The notes under the pieces: model-generated
The model's input: the letters and a program-made list of their open reading frames with translations, nothing else
What the model was told of the DNA's origin: nothing
Database searches by the model: none
Assembly (NCBI RefSeq): GCF_000014425.1
Contig: NC_008530.1
Coordinates: forward strand, 806,001 to 870,000
Source of the DNA: Lactobacillus gasseri ATCC 33323 = JCM 1131
GTDB lineage: Bacteria; Bacillota; Bacilli; Lactobacillales; Lactobacillaceae
DNA length: 64,000 nt
Reading direction: 5' to 3'
Made by a program: the position numbers and the translations under genes
In this document: positions 17,783 through 26,644 of the stretch, piece after piece
Layout: each line of letters begins with the position of its first letter
How positions within the stretch are numbered: the first letter of the stretch is position 1

Positions 17783-17936
17783 TAATTTTATGTAGCTTTA
17801 CGGTATATTAGTATTACTTAATATTGATATACCGCTTTTTTTATCTTAATTTGTTAAATAAATTTTAAAAACGTATGTCTTTTATTTATTTGCTGTTACA
17901 ATGATCATTAGCACATTTGATTGAGGTTAGATAAAA

Positions 17937-18521
17937 GTGAAATTGCATTGTTTAATTCAATTAATGATTTCAGCAATAATTCTATTAGGATTAATATTTA
18001 ATATTAGAAATTCGCGTCTCTTTAATTTTTATGATCATCTATTGCACCATAAACTTGTTAGAAATAGAGATAGCAAAATTTGGAAGATTATTACAGTTTT
18101 AAATGAACCTAAAGTGATTGTAGTTTGGGATTTTTTGCTAGCTGGACTTTTAGTTTTGCTTGATCATCCCTGGTTAGCAGTCTGGGCACTTGGTACTTTA
18201 GCTGTAACTGATGCAGTTGGCATTTTTTTGAAGCATTCAGTGAAAAGACAAAGACCTTTATCAATGAAAACTTATCGAGATGGATATAGCTTTCCGAGTG
18301 GCCATGTTTTAAGTGCCACGATAATGTCGTTGATGCTTTGGCAGATTTTCGGACATACTATGGGGATTTGGTTGCTAATTACTTTGATAATTGCTTGGGG
18401 ACTAGTGGTTATTTCACGTTTAAACATGCGAGCACATTATCCATCTGACGTTTTAGGAGCGACTAGCTTAGCTCTATTTTGTTTTACAATTGCACAACAA
18501 CTTTTGGGATTGGCCTTTTAA
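17937..18521 (+). CDS. PAP2-family membrane phosphatase
   Basis: 194-aa integral membrane phosphatase of the PAP2 / undecaprenyl-diphosphatase (BcrC) type, acting on lipid phosphates at the outer face of the membrane. The three-part active site is complete: KHSVKRQRP, SFPSGHVLS, and SRLNMRAHYPSD with the catalytic His. Five to six hydrophobic helices are visible. The start is a GTG preceded by GAGG about 10 nt upstream. It is monocistronic between the tRNA and eno. The substrate could be C55-PP, phosphatidic acid or phosphatidylglycerophosphate. Confidence 0.9.
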   Translation: MKLHCLIQLMISAIILLGLIFNIRNSRLFNFYDHLLHHKLVRNRDSKIWKIITVLNEPKVIVVWDFLLAGLLVLLDHPWLAVWALGTLAVTDAVGIFLKHSVKRQRPLSMKTYRDGYSFPSGHVLSATIMSLMLWQIFGHTMGIWLLITLIIAWGLVVISRLNMRAHYPSDVLGATSLALFCFTIAQQLLGLAF

Positions 18522-18561
18522 GGGTCAATCTTTTTTTACAAAAAAATAATTGCTTCTTTAG

Positions 18562-18590
18562 TTTACATACTCACAAAGTTGCTTTAAAAT
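18562..18590 (+). promoter_or_regulatory. Promoter of eno
   Basis: TTTACA (18562-18567), 17-bp spacer, TAAAAT (18585-18590). It would give a leader of about 100 nt before the enolase start. Confidence 0.7.
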
Positions 18591-18696
18591 AAATCTGTAG
18601 TCAAAAGGGCTATGCCTAAAAGCGACGAAAGACACTGACTAGTGCCAATTCGGTTAGTTTGTATTTTTCGCCACAAATTTAAGGAGGATTTTTTTA

Positions 18697-19983
18697 ATGC
18701 TCAAATCAGTTATTGAGAATGTACATGCACTTGAAATCTTTGATTCACGTGGTAACCCAACTGTTGAAGTTTTCGTTACCCTTTCAAACGGTGTCGTAGG
18801 TAAGGCTGAAGTTCCATCAGGTGCTTCAACCGGTGAAAACGAAGCTGTTGAATTACGTGATGGTGGTTCACGTCTTGGTGGTAAAGGTGTTATGAACGCT
18901 GTTAACAACGTTAACACTGAAATCAATGATGCTTTAAAGGGATTAGATCCACACGATCAACCAAACATTGACGCAACTATGATCGCTTTAGACGGTACTC
19001 CAAACAAGGGTCGTCTTGGTGCTAACGCTATCTTGGGTGTATCTATGGCTACTGCTTGTGCAGCTGCTAAGGATAACCACCAACCATTGTACCGTTACCT
19101 TGGTGGTACTGACCTTGAAATGCCTCAAACTTTCCACAACGTTATTAACGGTGGTGAACACGCAGACAACGGTATCGATATTCAAGAATTCATGATTACT
19201 CCAGTTGCTAAGACTTCATTCCGTGATGGTTTTGAAAAGATCGTTAACGTTTACCACACTTTGAAGAAAGTTCTTGAAGACATGGGTTACGAAACTGGTT
19301 TAGGTGACGAAGGTGGTTTCGCTCCTAACATGAAGAACTCAGAAGAAGCTTTAAAGGCATTACATGAATCAATCATTAAGGCTGGTTACAAGCCAGGTGA
19401 AGATATTGCTATCGCATGTGACTGTGCTGCTTCATACTTCTACAACAAAGAAGACGGCAAGTACCACCTTGAAGGTAAAGTTCTTACTGACGAAGAATTG
19501 GCAGATTACTACGACAAGTTACTTGATGAATTCCCAGAATTAATTTCTATGGAAGACCCATACGATGAAAACGATGTTGAAGGTATGGTTAAGTTCACTG
19601 AAAGCCACAAGGACCGTATTCAAATCGTTCTTGACGACTTCATTTGTACTAACCCTAAGCTTTTGAACAAGGCTATTCACGAAGGTGCTGGTAACGCTTC
19701 ATTAATCAAGTTGAACCAAATTGGTACTGTTACTGAAACTCTTGAAACTATTCGTCTTTCACGTAAGAATGGTTACAACACTATGATTTCTCACCGTTCA
19801 GGTGAAACTGGTGATACCTTCATCGCTGACTTCGCAGTTGCTGTTAACGGTGGCCAATTGAAGTCTGGTGCTCCAGCTCGTTCAGAACGTGTTGAAAAGT
19901 ACAACCGTTTACTTGAAATCGAAGAAGAACTTGGTAAGGGTGAACGTTTAGCATTCTTCCCAGACAACGTTGACTTAGATTAA
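18697..19983 (+). CDS. eno: Enolase
   Basis: Glycolytic interconversion of 2-phosphoglycerate and phosphoenolpyruvate in the cytoplasm. It can also be a surface-exposed moonlighting protein in lactobacilli. The 428-aa protein has SRGNPTVEV, PSGASTGENEAVELRDG, GDEGGFAPN, the metal ligands in SMEDPYDEND and LDDFICTN, and the C-terminal signature LIKLNQIGTVTETLE. A perfect AGGAGG precedes the ATG. Codon choice is strongly biased towards C-ending optimal codons (AAC, TTC, TAC) compared with its neighbours, as expected for a very highly expressed gene. Confidence 0.98.
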   Translation: MLKSVIENVHALEIFDSRGNPTVEVFVTLSNGVVGKAEVPSGASTGENEAVELRDGGSRLGGKGVMNAVNNVNTEINDALKGLDPHDQPNIDATMIALDGTPNKGRLGANAILGVSMATACAAAKDNHQPLYRYLGGTDLEMPQTFHNVINGGEHADNGIDIQEFMITPVAKTSFRDGFEKIVNVYHTLKKVLEDMGYETGLGDEGGFAPNMKNSEEALKALHESIIKAGYKPGEDIAIACDCAASYFYNKEDGKYHLEGKVLTDEELADYYDKLLDEFPELISMEDPYDENDVEGMVKFTESHKDRIQIVLDDFICTNPKLLNKAIHEGAGNASLIKLNQIGTVTETLETIRLSRKNGYNTMISHRSGETGDTFIADFAVAVNGGQLKSGAPARSERVEKYNRLLEIEEELGKGERLAFFPDNVDLD

Positions 19984-20002
19984 TTTAAGTTAATATTTCT
20001 TT

Positions 20003-20037
20003 AAAAAGAGATTGATTTTTGATCAATCTCTTTTTTT
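20003..20037 (+). terminator. Strong terminator after eno
   Basis: AAAGAGATTGAT / ATCAATCTCTTT perfect stem with a 5-nt loop and a seven-base T-run. Confidence 0.92.
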
Positions 20038-20100
20038 ATGCTTGAGATAGTTATGGAAAGTAAGTAAACTAGATACTATAGTTATAGAAAGGAAGATTAG

Positions 20101-20382
20101 TTGAAAAAGAAAATTAAATCTTTTGATAATAAAACTGTATTAACAATTGGACGAATTGGATCTGTATTGTCTGTTTTGATGTATGTTTCTTATATTCCTC
20201 AAATTATGAATAATTTGCAAGGAAACTATGGAAATCCAATTCAGCCATTGGTCGCGGCTATCAACTGCCTTATTTGGGTTTTATATGCTCTTTTAAGAGA
20301 GAAGAAAGATTGGCCGTTATTTGTAGCTAATTTTCCAGGAATCTTATTTGGATTAACTACATTTATTACTAGTTTGCATTAA
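20101..20382 (+). CDS. SemiSWEET/PQ-loop family small membrane protein
   Basis: 93 aa with three transmembrane helices. The PQ-loop motif appears as YVSYIPQIMNNLQGNYGNPIQPLVAAINCLIWVLYALLREKKDWPLFVANFPGILFG, which is the bacterial SemiSWEET pattern. Such proteins dimerise to form a facilitative sugar channel. The start is TTG with AAGGAAG upstream. A small intergenic gap precedes the ABC-F gene, but no functional link to it is apparent. The transported sugar is unknown. Confidence 0.85.
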   Translation: MKKKIKSFDNKTVLTIGRIGSVLSVLMYVSYIPQIMNNLQGNYGNPIQPLVAAINCLIWVLYALLREKKDWPLFVANFPGILFGLTTFITSLH

Positions 20383-20437
20383 TTCTTCAGTCGATCGCTT
20401 TCTATAAGAAAAATTAGATGTAAGAGGGGAAAATAAT

Positions 20438-22060
20438 TTGATTACTGTCTCAGATTTAAGTTTGAATTTATCTGGTCGTACTTTATACGAAGATGTTAAC
20501 TTAAAATTTACTCCCGGTAATTGTTATGGAGTAATTGGCGCTAATGGTGCAGGTAAGTCGACTTTTTTAAAACTTTTAGAAGGTAAAATTGAACCTACAA
20601 CGGGAAATATCTCTATTGACGCTAATGAAAGAATGTCTAGTTTAAATCAAGATCACTTTGCCTTTGAAGATTTTACTGTTTTAGATACTGTGATTCAGGG
20701 TCATAAAGAACTTTATCAAGTAATGAAGGACAAGGATGAACTTTATTCTAAGCCAGACTTTAGCGATGAAGATGGGGTAAAGGCAGCAGAATTAGAATCA
20801 AAGTTTGCAGAACTTGATGGTTGGAATGCGGAAGCTGATGCGTCTAAGTTGCTGCAGTCTTTAGGTATTCCAGAAGACTTGCATCAAAGTAAAATGAGTG
20901 AGTTGCCAGAAGCCGAAAAAGTTAAAGTTTTATTAGCGCAAGCCCTGTTTGGTAATCCTGATATTCTTTTGCTTGATGAACCAACTAACGGTTTGGATGT
21001 TCATACTGTAAACTGGCTTGAAGATTTTTTGGCTGATTATCCAAATATTGTCATTGTTGTATCTCACGACCGTCATTTTTTAAACCAAGTATGTACGCAA
21101 ATGTGTGATGTAGATTATGGCAAAATTCAGCTATATATGGGAAATTATGATTTCTGGTATGAATCAAGTAAACTTGCATCTGAATTAGCAGCTAACCAAA
21201 ATGCTAAGAAAGAAGAAAAAATCAAAGAGTTGCAAGAATTTATTGCACGTTTTTCGGCAAATGCATCTAAGTCTAAACAAGCTACTTCAAGAAAGAAGCA
21301 GTTAGAAAAAATTACGCTTGATGATATTAAACCATCTTCTCGTAAATATCCTTATGTCAAGTTTGAAATGCACCGGGACTTAGGAAATGACTTATTGAAA
21401 GTAGAAGATGTGTCCTATAGTGTTGACGGTGAAAAGATTTTAGACCACGTTTCATTTATCGTTCGTCCTGGTGATAAAGTTGCTTTCTTGTCACGCAATA
21501 CCTTGGCAACTACTGCTTTAATGGATATTATTGCTGGTAAAGTAAAGCCAGAAAGTGGTACTGTAACGTGGGGACAAACAACTGCGTTTAACTACATGTC
21601 TCGCGATTTGAATGCTAACTTTAACAATGATGAATTAACGATTTTAGATTGGTTGCGTCAATATGCTACTAAAGAACAAGACGATAACACTTTCTTACGT
21701 GGTTTCTTAGGCCGAATGCTCTTTTCTGGAGAAGAAATAGATAAAAAAATTAAGGTACTTTCCGGGGGAGAAAAGGTGCGCTGTCAGCTCTCTAGGATGA
21801 TGTTAGAACCAGCTAATGTATTGGTAATGGATGATCCTACTAACCACTTGGATTTAGAGTCAATTACTTCCCTTAATGACGCATTAAAGGACTATCAAGG
21901 ATCGATTCTATTTACTTCTCATGATCATGAATTTATTCAAACTATTGCTGATCATATTGTGGAAGTTGGACCTAAAGGAATTGTTAGCCGTGCTGATACG
22001 AGCTATGATGAATTTTTAAATAATCAAAATATTCAAGATCAAGTTGAAAAAATTTACTAA
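20438..22060 (+). CDS. ABC-F family ATPase (EttA/YbiT-like)
   Basis: 540-aa soluble protein with two ABC nucleotide-binding domains and no membrane segments. The first Walker A is GANGAGKST. The second is degenerate (LSRNTLATTA where GxxGxGKST is expected), while LSGGEKVRCQLSRMMLEPANVLVMDDPTNHLD is intact in the C half. In the N half the signature region is SELPEAEKVKVLLAQALF, with LLLDEPTNGLD. Between them is the charged P-site linker. The role is probably translation factor or ribosome protection rather than transport. TTG start after GAGGGGA. The degenerate second Walker A is as in YbiT-type members. Confidence 0.88.
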   Translation: MITVSDLSLNLSGRTLYEDVNLKFTPGNCYGVIGANGAGKSTFLKLLEGKIEPTTGNISIDANERMSSLNQDHFAFEDFTVLDTVIQGHKELYQVMKDKDELYSKPDFSDEDGVKAAELESKFAELDGWNAEADASKLLQSLGIPEDLHQSKMSELPEAEKVKVLLAQALFGNPDILLLDEPTNGLDVHTVNWLEDFLADYPNIVIVVSHDRHFLNQVCTQMCDVDYGKIQLYMGNYDFWYESSKLASELAANQNAKKEEKIKELQEFIARFSANASKSKQATSRKKQLEKITLDDIKPSSRKYPYVKFEMHRDLGNDLLKVEDVSYSVDGEKILDHVSFIVRPGDKVAFLSRNTLATTALMDIIAGKVKPESGTVTWGQTTAFNYMSRDLNANFNNDELTILDWLRQYATKEQDDNTFLRGFLGRMLFSGEEIDKKIKVLSGGEKVRCQLSRMMLEPANVLVMDDPTNHLDLESITSLNDALKDYQGSILFTSHDHEFIQTIADHIVEVGPKGIVSRADTSYDEFLNNQNIQDQVEKIY

Positions 22061-22073
22061 TATTAAATAAAAG

Positions 22074-22128
22074 AAAAAACTTTGACAAATAGAACACAAA
22101 ATTGCAATTCTAAATGTCAAAGTTTTTT
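22074..22128. terminator. Bidirectional terminator between ABC-F and XRE genes
   Basis: AAAAAACTTTGACA pairs with TGTCAAAGTTTTTT around a long loop that includes GAA/TTC. Poly-A and poly-T on the two sides serve both convergent genes. Confidence 0.75.
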
Positions 22129-22516
22129 ATTTATCTTCTTTAGCAAAAGTATTAATTATAGTAATAAAACTCTTAGCTAAAGCTTCTTCCTGTTCAACAG
22201 GAAGTTTTTTCATATCATTTGTAAGCTTGTCAAGAAAAACACGGTCATTACTTAACTTATTTACAAATGTCTGTGATTCAGGAGTTTTTGAGGATTCATC
22301 AATTAAAGTAATTACGGATGTTTGTAGTGCCTTTGCAATCGTATCTAATTTTTGAATACTGATATTTTGGTTACCTGTTCTTTCAATTTTAGAGATGAAA
22401 TTTACTGATAGACTACTGAATTCCGCCAGGTCTTCTTGAGTCATTCTCAAACTCCTGCGTCTTTTTTTGATCGCAGCTCCTAAGTTGTCTATCACTTCAA
22501 TCACAATTCCTTTCAC
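22127..22516 (-). CDS. XRE-family HTH transcriptional regulator
   Basis: 129 aa. Residues about 11-70 form a Cro/CI-type helix-turn-helix (LGAAIKKRRRSLRMTQEDLAEFSSLSVNFISKIERTGNQNISIQKLDTIAKALQTSV). A helical C-terminal tail of unknown function follows. The start is uncertain. GTG 22516 gives the longest form, but AAAGGA lies just inside it, so initiation at a later GTG (22504 or 22495) is plausible. A 9-bp dyad upstream (22561-22597) may be its operator. Next on the same strand are the nuclease and its membrane partner, which it may regulate. Confidence 0.85.
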   Translation of the reverse strand: MKGIVIEVIDNLGAAIKKRRRSLRMTQEDLAEFSSLSVNFISKIERTGNQNISIQKLDTIAKALQTSVITLIDESSKTPESQTFVNKLSNDRVFLDKLTNDMKKLPVEQEEALAKSFITIINTFAKEDK

Positions 22517-22560
22517 ACAGATTTCTGCCTGCGCTTTTTAGAATAAAGTTAAACTGTAAT

Positions 22561-22597
22561 TAAATGAAGAATTTATAATATTATCTTCCTTCATTTA
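22561..22597. promoter_or_regulatory. 9-bp inverted repeat upstream of the XRE gene
   Basis: TAAATGAAG (22561-22569) and CTTCATTTA (22589-22597) form a perfect dyad spaced by 19 bp. On the minus strand, TAATAT/TATAAA words lie in the spacer, so the arms bracket a possible promoter. Confidence 0.45.
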
Positions 22598-22745
22598 GTA
22601 TATTCATACACCAAAACCTGTTGGACAAACGCTAACCATACTGGCGCTATGAGCTATTAAAATATATTTAAACTTAGGAAATTTGAGAGAGGCGAAAAGC
22701 AGTATAACAAATATCAAAATTTTAATGTAGTTATTTTATTAAATT

Positions 22746-23597
22746 TTAAGAAATTTTGCTATTTCCAGTAGCATAATCTAGATTTACCCCATCTTGTACA
22801 TTGAAAATATAAACATGAAAATGAACATCATTGGAATTAATCGATTGTCCTTCCATTTCGACTCCACGGGCGAGTAATTCATTATTTCTAAAAATTGGTG
22901 TTACGCGGTAGCGAACATAATTAGCCGGCGAGGATTTTAAGTAAGTGGCTACTTCATTTTCATACATTAGCATGTCGGGATCATTTAAGTGTCTAGTTCC
23001 AGTCATTAAGTTTTTCCAATTATTATTTTGACCGGTTAATTGGTAGCCAATTAAGTGTGAACGATTAAAGAGCCAATGGTGGTTAATCTTTTTATTGTGC
23101 CAGCCAGTTGGGTTAACATGAAGAGCTTCTCTTTTAGCCTTTGGCATTAATGATTTGTTTAAAAGTGCATTGGCAGCTGTTACTCGATTTTGAGAATCAA
23201 GATCACCATATTTTTGCCAAGCGCCATGGCTGGTATCCAAATCTTCTTTTGAAAAATCAGGATTATTATTATCAACATTAATAATACTTTTACCCTCGTA
23301 GTTGAGAGTAGATAGTTTTTGTTTACTTAAAGACTCAACAGCATTGGGGTTGGTGTAATGTTTTAATTGTTTTTGAAGATCAGCTATTTTTTTGTCCAAA
23401 GAGCTAATTTTCTTTTCAACTTTTTGGTTTTTATTTTTTAAGCGACTAACTTCTTTTTGATTACTATAGTCATACTTATATTTTTTAACAATCTTGATAT
23501 CACTAGCTGAACTTGTCTGTGAGATATATGTTTGACTTGCACCTAACGAAAATAAGAGGGCAGCTGCTAAAAATTGAGTAAATTTTTTATTTATCAT
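22746..23597 (-). CDS. Secreted/membrane-anchored DNA/RNA non-specific endonuclease (EndA-like)
   Basis: 283 aa. An N-terminal signal or anchor (FTQFLAAALLFSLGASQTYIS) is followed by a Lys/Asp-rich coiled coil (about residues 45-95) and then a C-terminal beta-beta-alpha-metal nuclease domain. The active site is in FNRSHLIGYQLTGQNNNWKNLMTGTRHLN, where the conserved His and downstream Asn fit this family. It is related to the competence DNA-entry nuclease of streptococci but lacks direct evidence for a uptake role. Its ATG overlaps by one base the stop of the upstream gene (TAATG), so the two are translationally coupled. Confidence 0.85.
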   Translation of the reverse strand: MINKKFTQFLAAALLFSLGASQTYISQTSSASDIKIVKKYKYDYSNQKEVSRLKNKNQKVEKKISSLDKKIADLQKQLKHYTNPNAVESLSKQKLSTLNYEGKSIINVDNNNPDFSKEDLDTSHGAWQKYGDLDSQNRVTAANALLNKSLMPKAKREALHVNPTGWHNKKINHHWLFNRSHLIGYQLTGQNNNWKNLMTGTRHLNDPDMLMYENEVATYLKSSPANYVRYRVTPIFRNNELLARGVEMEGQSINSNDVHFHVYIFNVQDGVNLDYATGNSKIS

Positions 23598-24301
23598 TAT
23601 CTTTTTGCCTTTCTATAACCAGCATTAATAGCATCTTGTTCGCTGTTAAAATAGACTGCATTAGCTGAATGCATGTGGTAGCCTGCTTGTCCGGGAACGT
23701 GATAGATCATTGAATTGCGATTTCCGACAATTGTACCTTGATTTGCCGTATATAGATCGCCTTGACTGGATGAGCTATCATTATTGGTTTCTTGATTTTG
23801 CTGAGCTTTTTTCTGGGCTTCTTCAATTTCTTTCTTTTTAGCAGCAGCTTCTTTTTGAGCTTGGACTTCTGCGGCTTTTCTTTCTTGTTCAGCTTCTTGT
23901 TTTTGTTTTTCTTCTTTTTCTTGATAGTTATCAAGTTGCTTTTTTAATTTATCATATTCAGCTTGCTTGTTTTTTTCTTCCTGTGTGAGAACTTTAGCTC
24001 TAGCTTTTTCTTTATTTAGTTCATCCGTTCCCACTTTTTTAGTAATTGTCTCAGTAGCAGTCTTATGGGCTACTTTTTTGCTTTTAGTTAAAGTGGTTTT
24101 TTGAGCGGATTGATGGCTTGTAGTATGTGTATTAGGAGAGGTAGCCAGCCCTAATACGAAGAATAGGCCAAGCGTGACGCAATTTGCCCAAAGAATTGGG
24201 TGAGAGGTCTTTTTAAATAAAAATTTTTTAACAAGATAATATGGAATTAGGTAGAACCAAAAGAGGATCCACATGATTATTTTGACAACTTTATTTTTCA
24301 T
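23597..24301 (-). CDS. Membrane-anchored coiled-coil protein with C-terminal sunset-type domain
   Basis: 234 aa from ATG 24301, chosen because GGAGAAAG sits 4-5 nt upstream. In-frame ATGs at 24319 and 24331 would add 6 or 10 residues. Two hydrophobic stretches at the N-terminus (IIMWILFWFYLIPYYLV and LWANCVTLGLFFVLGLA) are followed by a long Lys/Glu/Gln coiled coil (about residues 75-165). The short C-terminal module GTIVGNRNSMIYHVPGQAGYHM...AINAGYRKAKR resembles the sunset / Ada-like module often carried by secreted nucleases and surface proteins. It is coupled to the nuclease gene, so the two products probably act together at the cell surface. The function is inferred only from that. Confidence 0.7.
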   Translation of the reverse strand: MKNKVVKIIMWILFWFYLIPYYLVKKFLFKKTSHPILWANCVTLGLFFVLGLATSPNTHTTSHQSAQKTTLTKSKKVAHKTATETITKKVGTDELNKEKARAKVLTQEEKNKQAEYDKLKKQLDNYQEKEEKQKQEAEQERKAAEVQAQKEAAAKKKEIEEAQKKAQQNQETNNDSSSSQGDLYTANQGTIVGNRNSMIYHVPGQAGYHMHSANAVYFNSEQDAINAGYRKAKR

Positions 24302-24384
24302 CTTACTTTCTCCATTCATAAATATCCTCATGTATCAGGATAATATAATGGTTTCGATAAGAAAATAAAAAATTAAAAAAAGAC

Positions 24385-24413
24385 TTGACGAAAATTGCTT
24401 AAGATTATAATAT
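24385..24413 (+). promoter_or_regulatory. Promoter of the methionine T-box operon
   Basis: TTGACG (24385-24390), 17 bp, TAATAT (24408-24413). An overlapping TATAAT at 24406 gives 15-bp spacing. Confidence 0.65.
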
Positions 24414-24419
24414 ATTTTT

Positions 24420-24710
24420 AACAATTAACTTAAACATTTTGCTAGTTGAGTAAATTAGGAATGTTCTTTTAGAGAGTCTACGTGTGGTGGAAGTAGATAG
24501 GACAGCTAATTGAAGATGGACTAGAAATTAAAATGGTGGTAATGAATTTTAATAATGAGTTATCAACGGAGTTGCGATCGTTAACAACGCAAGGTAATTC
24601 CTATTTGATTGTAGGAGCTACTTACTAAGGTTATTTATGTGAGTAAATAGCAAATTAAAGGTGGTAACGCGAGCACTCGTCCTTTTTAAGGATGAGTGCT
24701 TTTTTGTTTA
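24420..24710 (+). ncRNA. T-box riboswitch, probably methionine-specific
   Basis: This roughly 290-nt leader occupies the gap before metQ. It contains the T-box core GGTGGTAACGCGAGC (24660-24674) and a terminator AGCACTCGTCC / GGATGAGTGCT (24672-24682, 24690-24700) followed by six T. Stem I includes a putative specifier ATG (24516-24518) in GAAG-ATG-GAC, followed by a purine as is usual. The antiterminator bulge base after TGG is T, complementary to the A discriminator of tRNA-Met. Uncharged tRNA-Met would allow read-through into metQNI. Confidence 0.88.
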
Positions 24711-24723
24711 GGAGGAAAGCACG

Positions 24724-25578
24724 ATGCATAAGAAGAGAATTAGAAATCGGATAATTTGGTCAGTGGTAGCAGTTTTAATTGTCATTGCTGGTTGGTTTAG
24801 TTTTGGCCCCACGAGTACTAATACAAAAGATCAAAAAGAAGTAGTTGTTGGGGTAGTTGGTCAAACTAAACAAGACGCAGAGATTTGGAAAAGCGTCGCA
24901 GAAATTGCAAAAGAAGATTATGGTATAAAGATTAAGATTAAGAACTTTACAGATTATAATCAGCCAAATAAGGTTCTTCAAAATGGCGATATTGATCTAA
25001 ATGCCTTTCAGCACTATACATTTTTAAACGCTTGGAATAAGGCAAATCATGGTTCACTAGTTGCAATTGGAAATACTTATATTGCTCCAATCAGATTGTA
25101 TTCAAAGAAATATCAGAATATTAATGAGTTGCCACAAGGAGCTACAATTGCAGTTCCAAATGATGCTTCTAATGAATCAAGAGCTTTATATGTATTAAAG
25201 AATGCTGGTTTAATTAAATTAAGAAAAGGCGTTAAGTTAGCTACAGTTGCTGATATTACGTCAAACCCTAAGGGATTAAAGATTAAAGAAGTCAGTGCTG
25301 AGCAAACAGCAAGAGTAATTGATGATGTCGATGCAAGTATTGTTAATAATACCTACGCAGTTCCAGCTAAGTTAGGTGACAAGCAGACAATTTATATTGA
25401 GCCATTAAATAAGGATTCCGAACAATGGATTAATATTATTGTCGCAAATAAAAAGGATAAGAATAACAAGGTCTACAAGGATTTAGTTAAGGCATATCAA
25501 ACTGAAAAAACTAAGAAGCTATCTGAAAAGCTTTACGGTAAAACTGAAGTTGCAGCTTGGGGATTGAAGTTGAAGTAA
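24724..25578 (+). CDS. metQ: Methionine ABC transporter substrate-binding protein (MetQ/NlpA family)
   Basis: 284-aa NlpA-family binding protein that captures methionine outside the membrane for MetNI. Family blocks include [48 protein letters not shown] and [15 protein letters not shown]. The N-terminus has one hydrophobic segment ([19 protein letters not shown]) but no lipobox cysteine, so the protein is probably held by an uncleaved anchor or released rather than lipidated. The start has AGGAGG upstream. It is controlled by the T-box immediately 5' and followed by metN after 16 bp. Confidence 0.93.
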
Positions 25579-25594
25579 GAGAGGAGAAAGTCTA

Positions 25595-26644
25595 ATGACA
25601 GCACAAATTAATTTAAAAGATATCACTGTTCAATTTGGACCAAATAAGGCAGTTAATAATGTGAATCTAGAAATAAATAAGGGCGATATTTATGGTGTGA
25701 TTGGTTTCTCCGGTGCGGGAAAATCCACCTTGGTTAGAACAATTAATTTACTACAATATCCTTCGGCTGGTTCTGTCGAAGTTAACGGGACAATTTTATT
25801 CAAGGAAGGTAAACTTCAGGTTTCTAAAAAGCAGCTTCAAGAAAAAAGACGGAAAATTGGAATGATTTTCCAAAATTTTAATCTTTTAAATGAAGAAACC
25901 GTAATTGAAAATGTTGCTTTTGCGTTGCAGCATACGCATTTGTCTGACAAAGAATTAGAAGAAAAATCACTTCATTTATTAGAATTGGTAGGTTTAAAAG
26001 ATAAATCTGACTTTTATCCAGCACAATTATCTGGTGGTCAAAGACAACGTGTCGCAATTGCGCGTGCTTTAGCTAATGATCCTGATATTTTGATTTCTGA
26101 TGAAGCAACTAGTGCCCTTGACCCTAAAACTACTAATCAAATCTTAGATTTGCTTTATGATTTGAATAAAAAATTAGGATTAACGATTGTCTTAATTACA
26201 CATGAAATGGATGCAGTAAAAAGAGTTGCAAACAAAATCGCTGTCATGGAAAAAGGAAAAGTAATTGAAAAGGGAGATTTGAGAGAAGTCTTCTTGCATC
26301 CTCAAAAGCAGCTTACACGTCAATTTGTAGGTGGCGCTTTGCAGGCTCAACATATTTTAAATACGTACAACTTTGATAAATTGGCAGATAATGCAGAATT
26401 ATATCAGTTGGTTTATAGCATTAATGATGTTACTAAGTCAGTAGTTGCCGATTTAGATGTTTCATTAAATACTAAAGCAAGTATTTTGTATGGAAATGTA
26501 GAAGTCTTAAGTGGTGAACCAATTGGCACACTTGCTATTTTATTGAACCTTGATGAGCAGAAACAAAAAGAGGCAATTAAATTTTTAGAGAGTAAAAACG
26601 TTGTAGTAACGAAATTAGATAAAGGAGTGCTGACTAATGATTAG
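25595..26644 (+). CDS. metN: Methionine ABC transporter ATP-binding protein MetN
   Basis: 349 aa. Walker [11 protein letters not shown]-loop, signature [15 protein letters not shown] and Walker [13 protein letters not shown] are intact. The C-terminal about 90 residues form the NIL/ACT-like regulatory domain (ending [15 protein letters not shown]) that senses internal methionine in MetN proteins. SD AGAGGAG. The stop codon overlaps the metI start by 8 bp, so the ATPase and permease are translationally coupled. Confidence 0.97.

Noticed and set aside
23707-23934. 75-codon Lys-rich frame within the coiled-coil gene
   Set aside because: Its Lys runs are the +1 shadow of the Glu/Lys/Gln coiled coil of the real gene.
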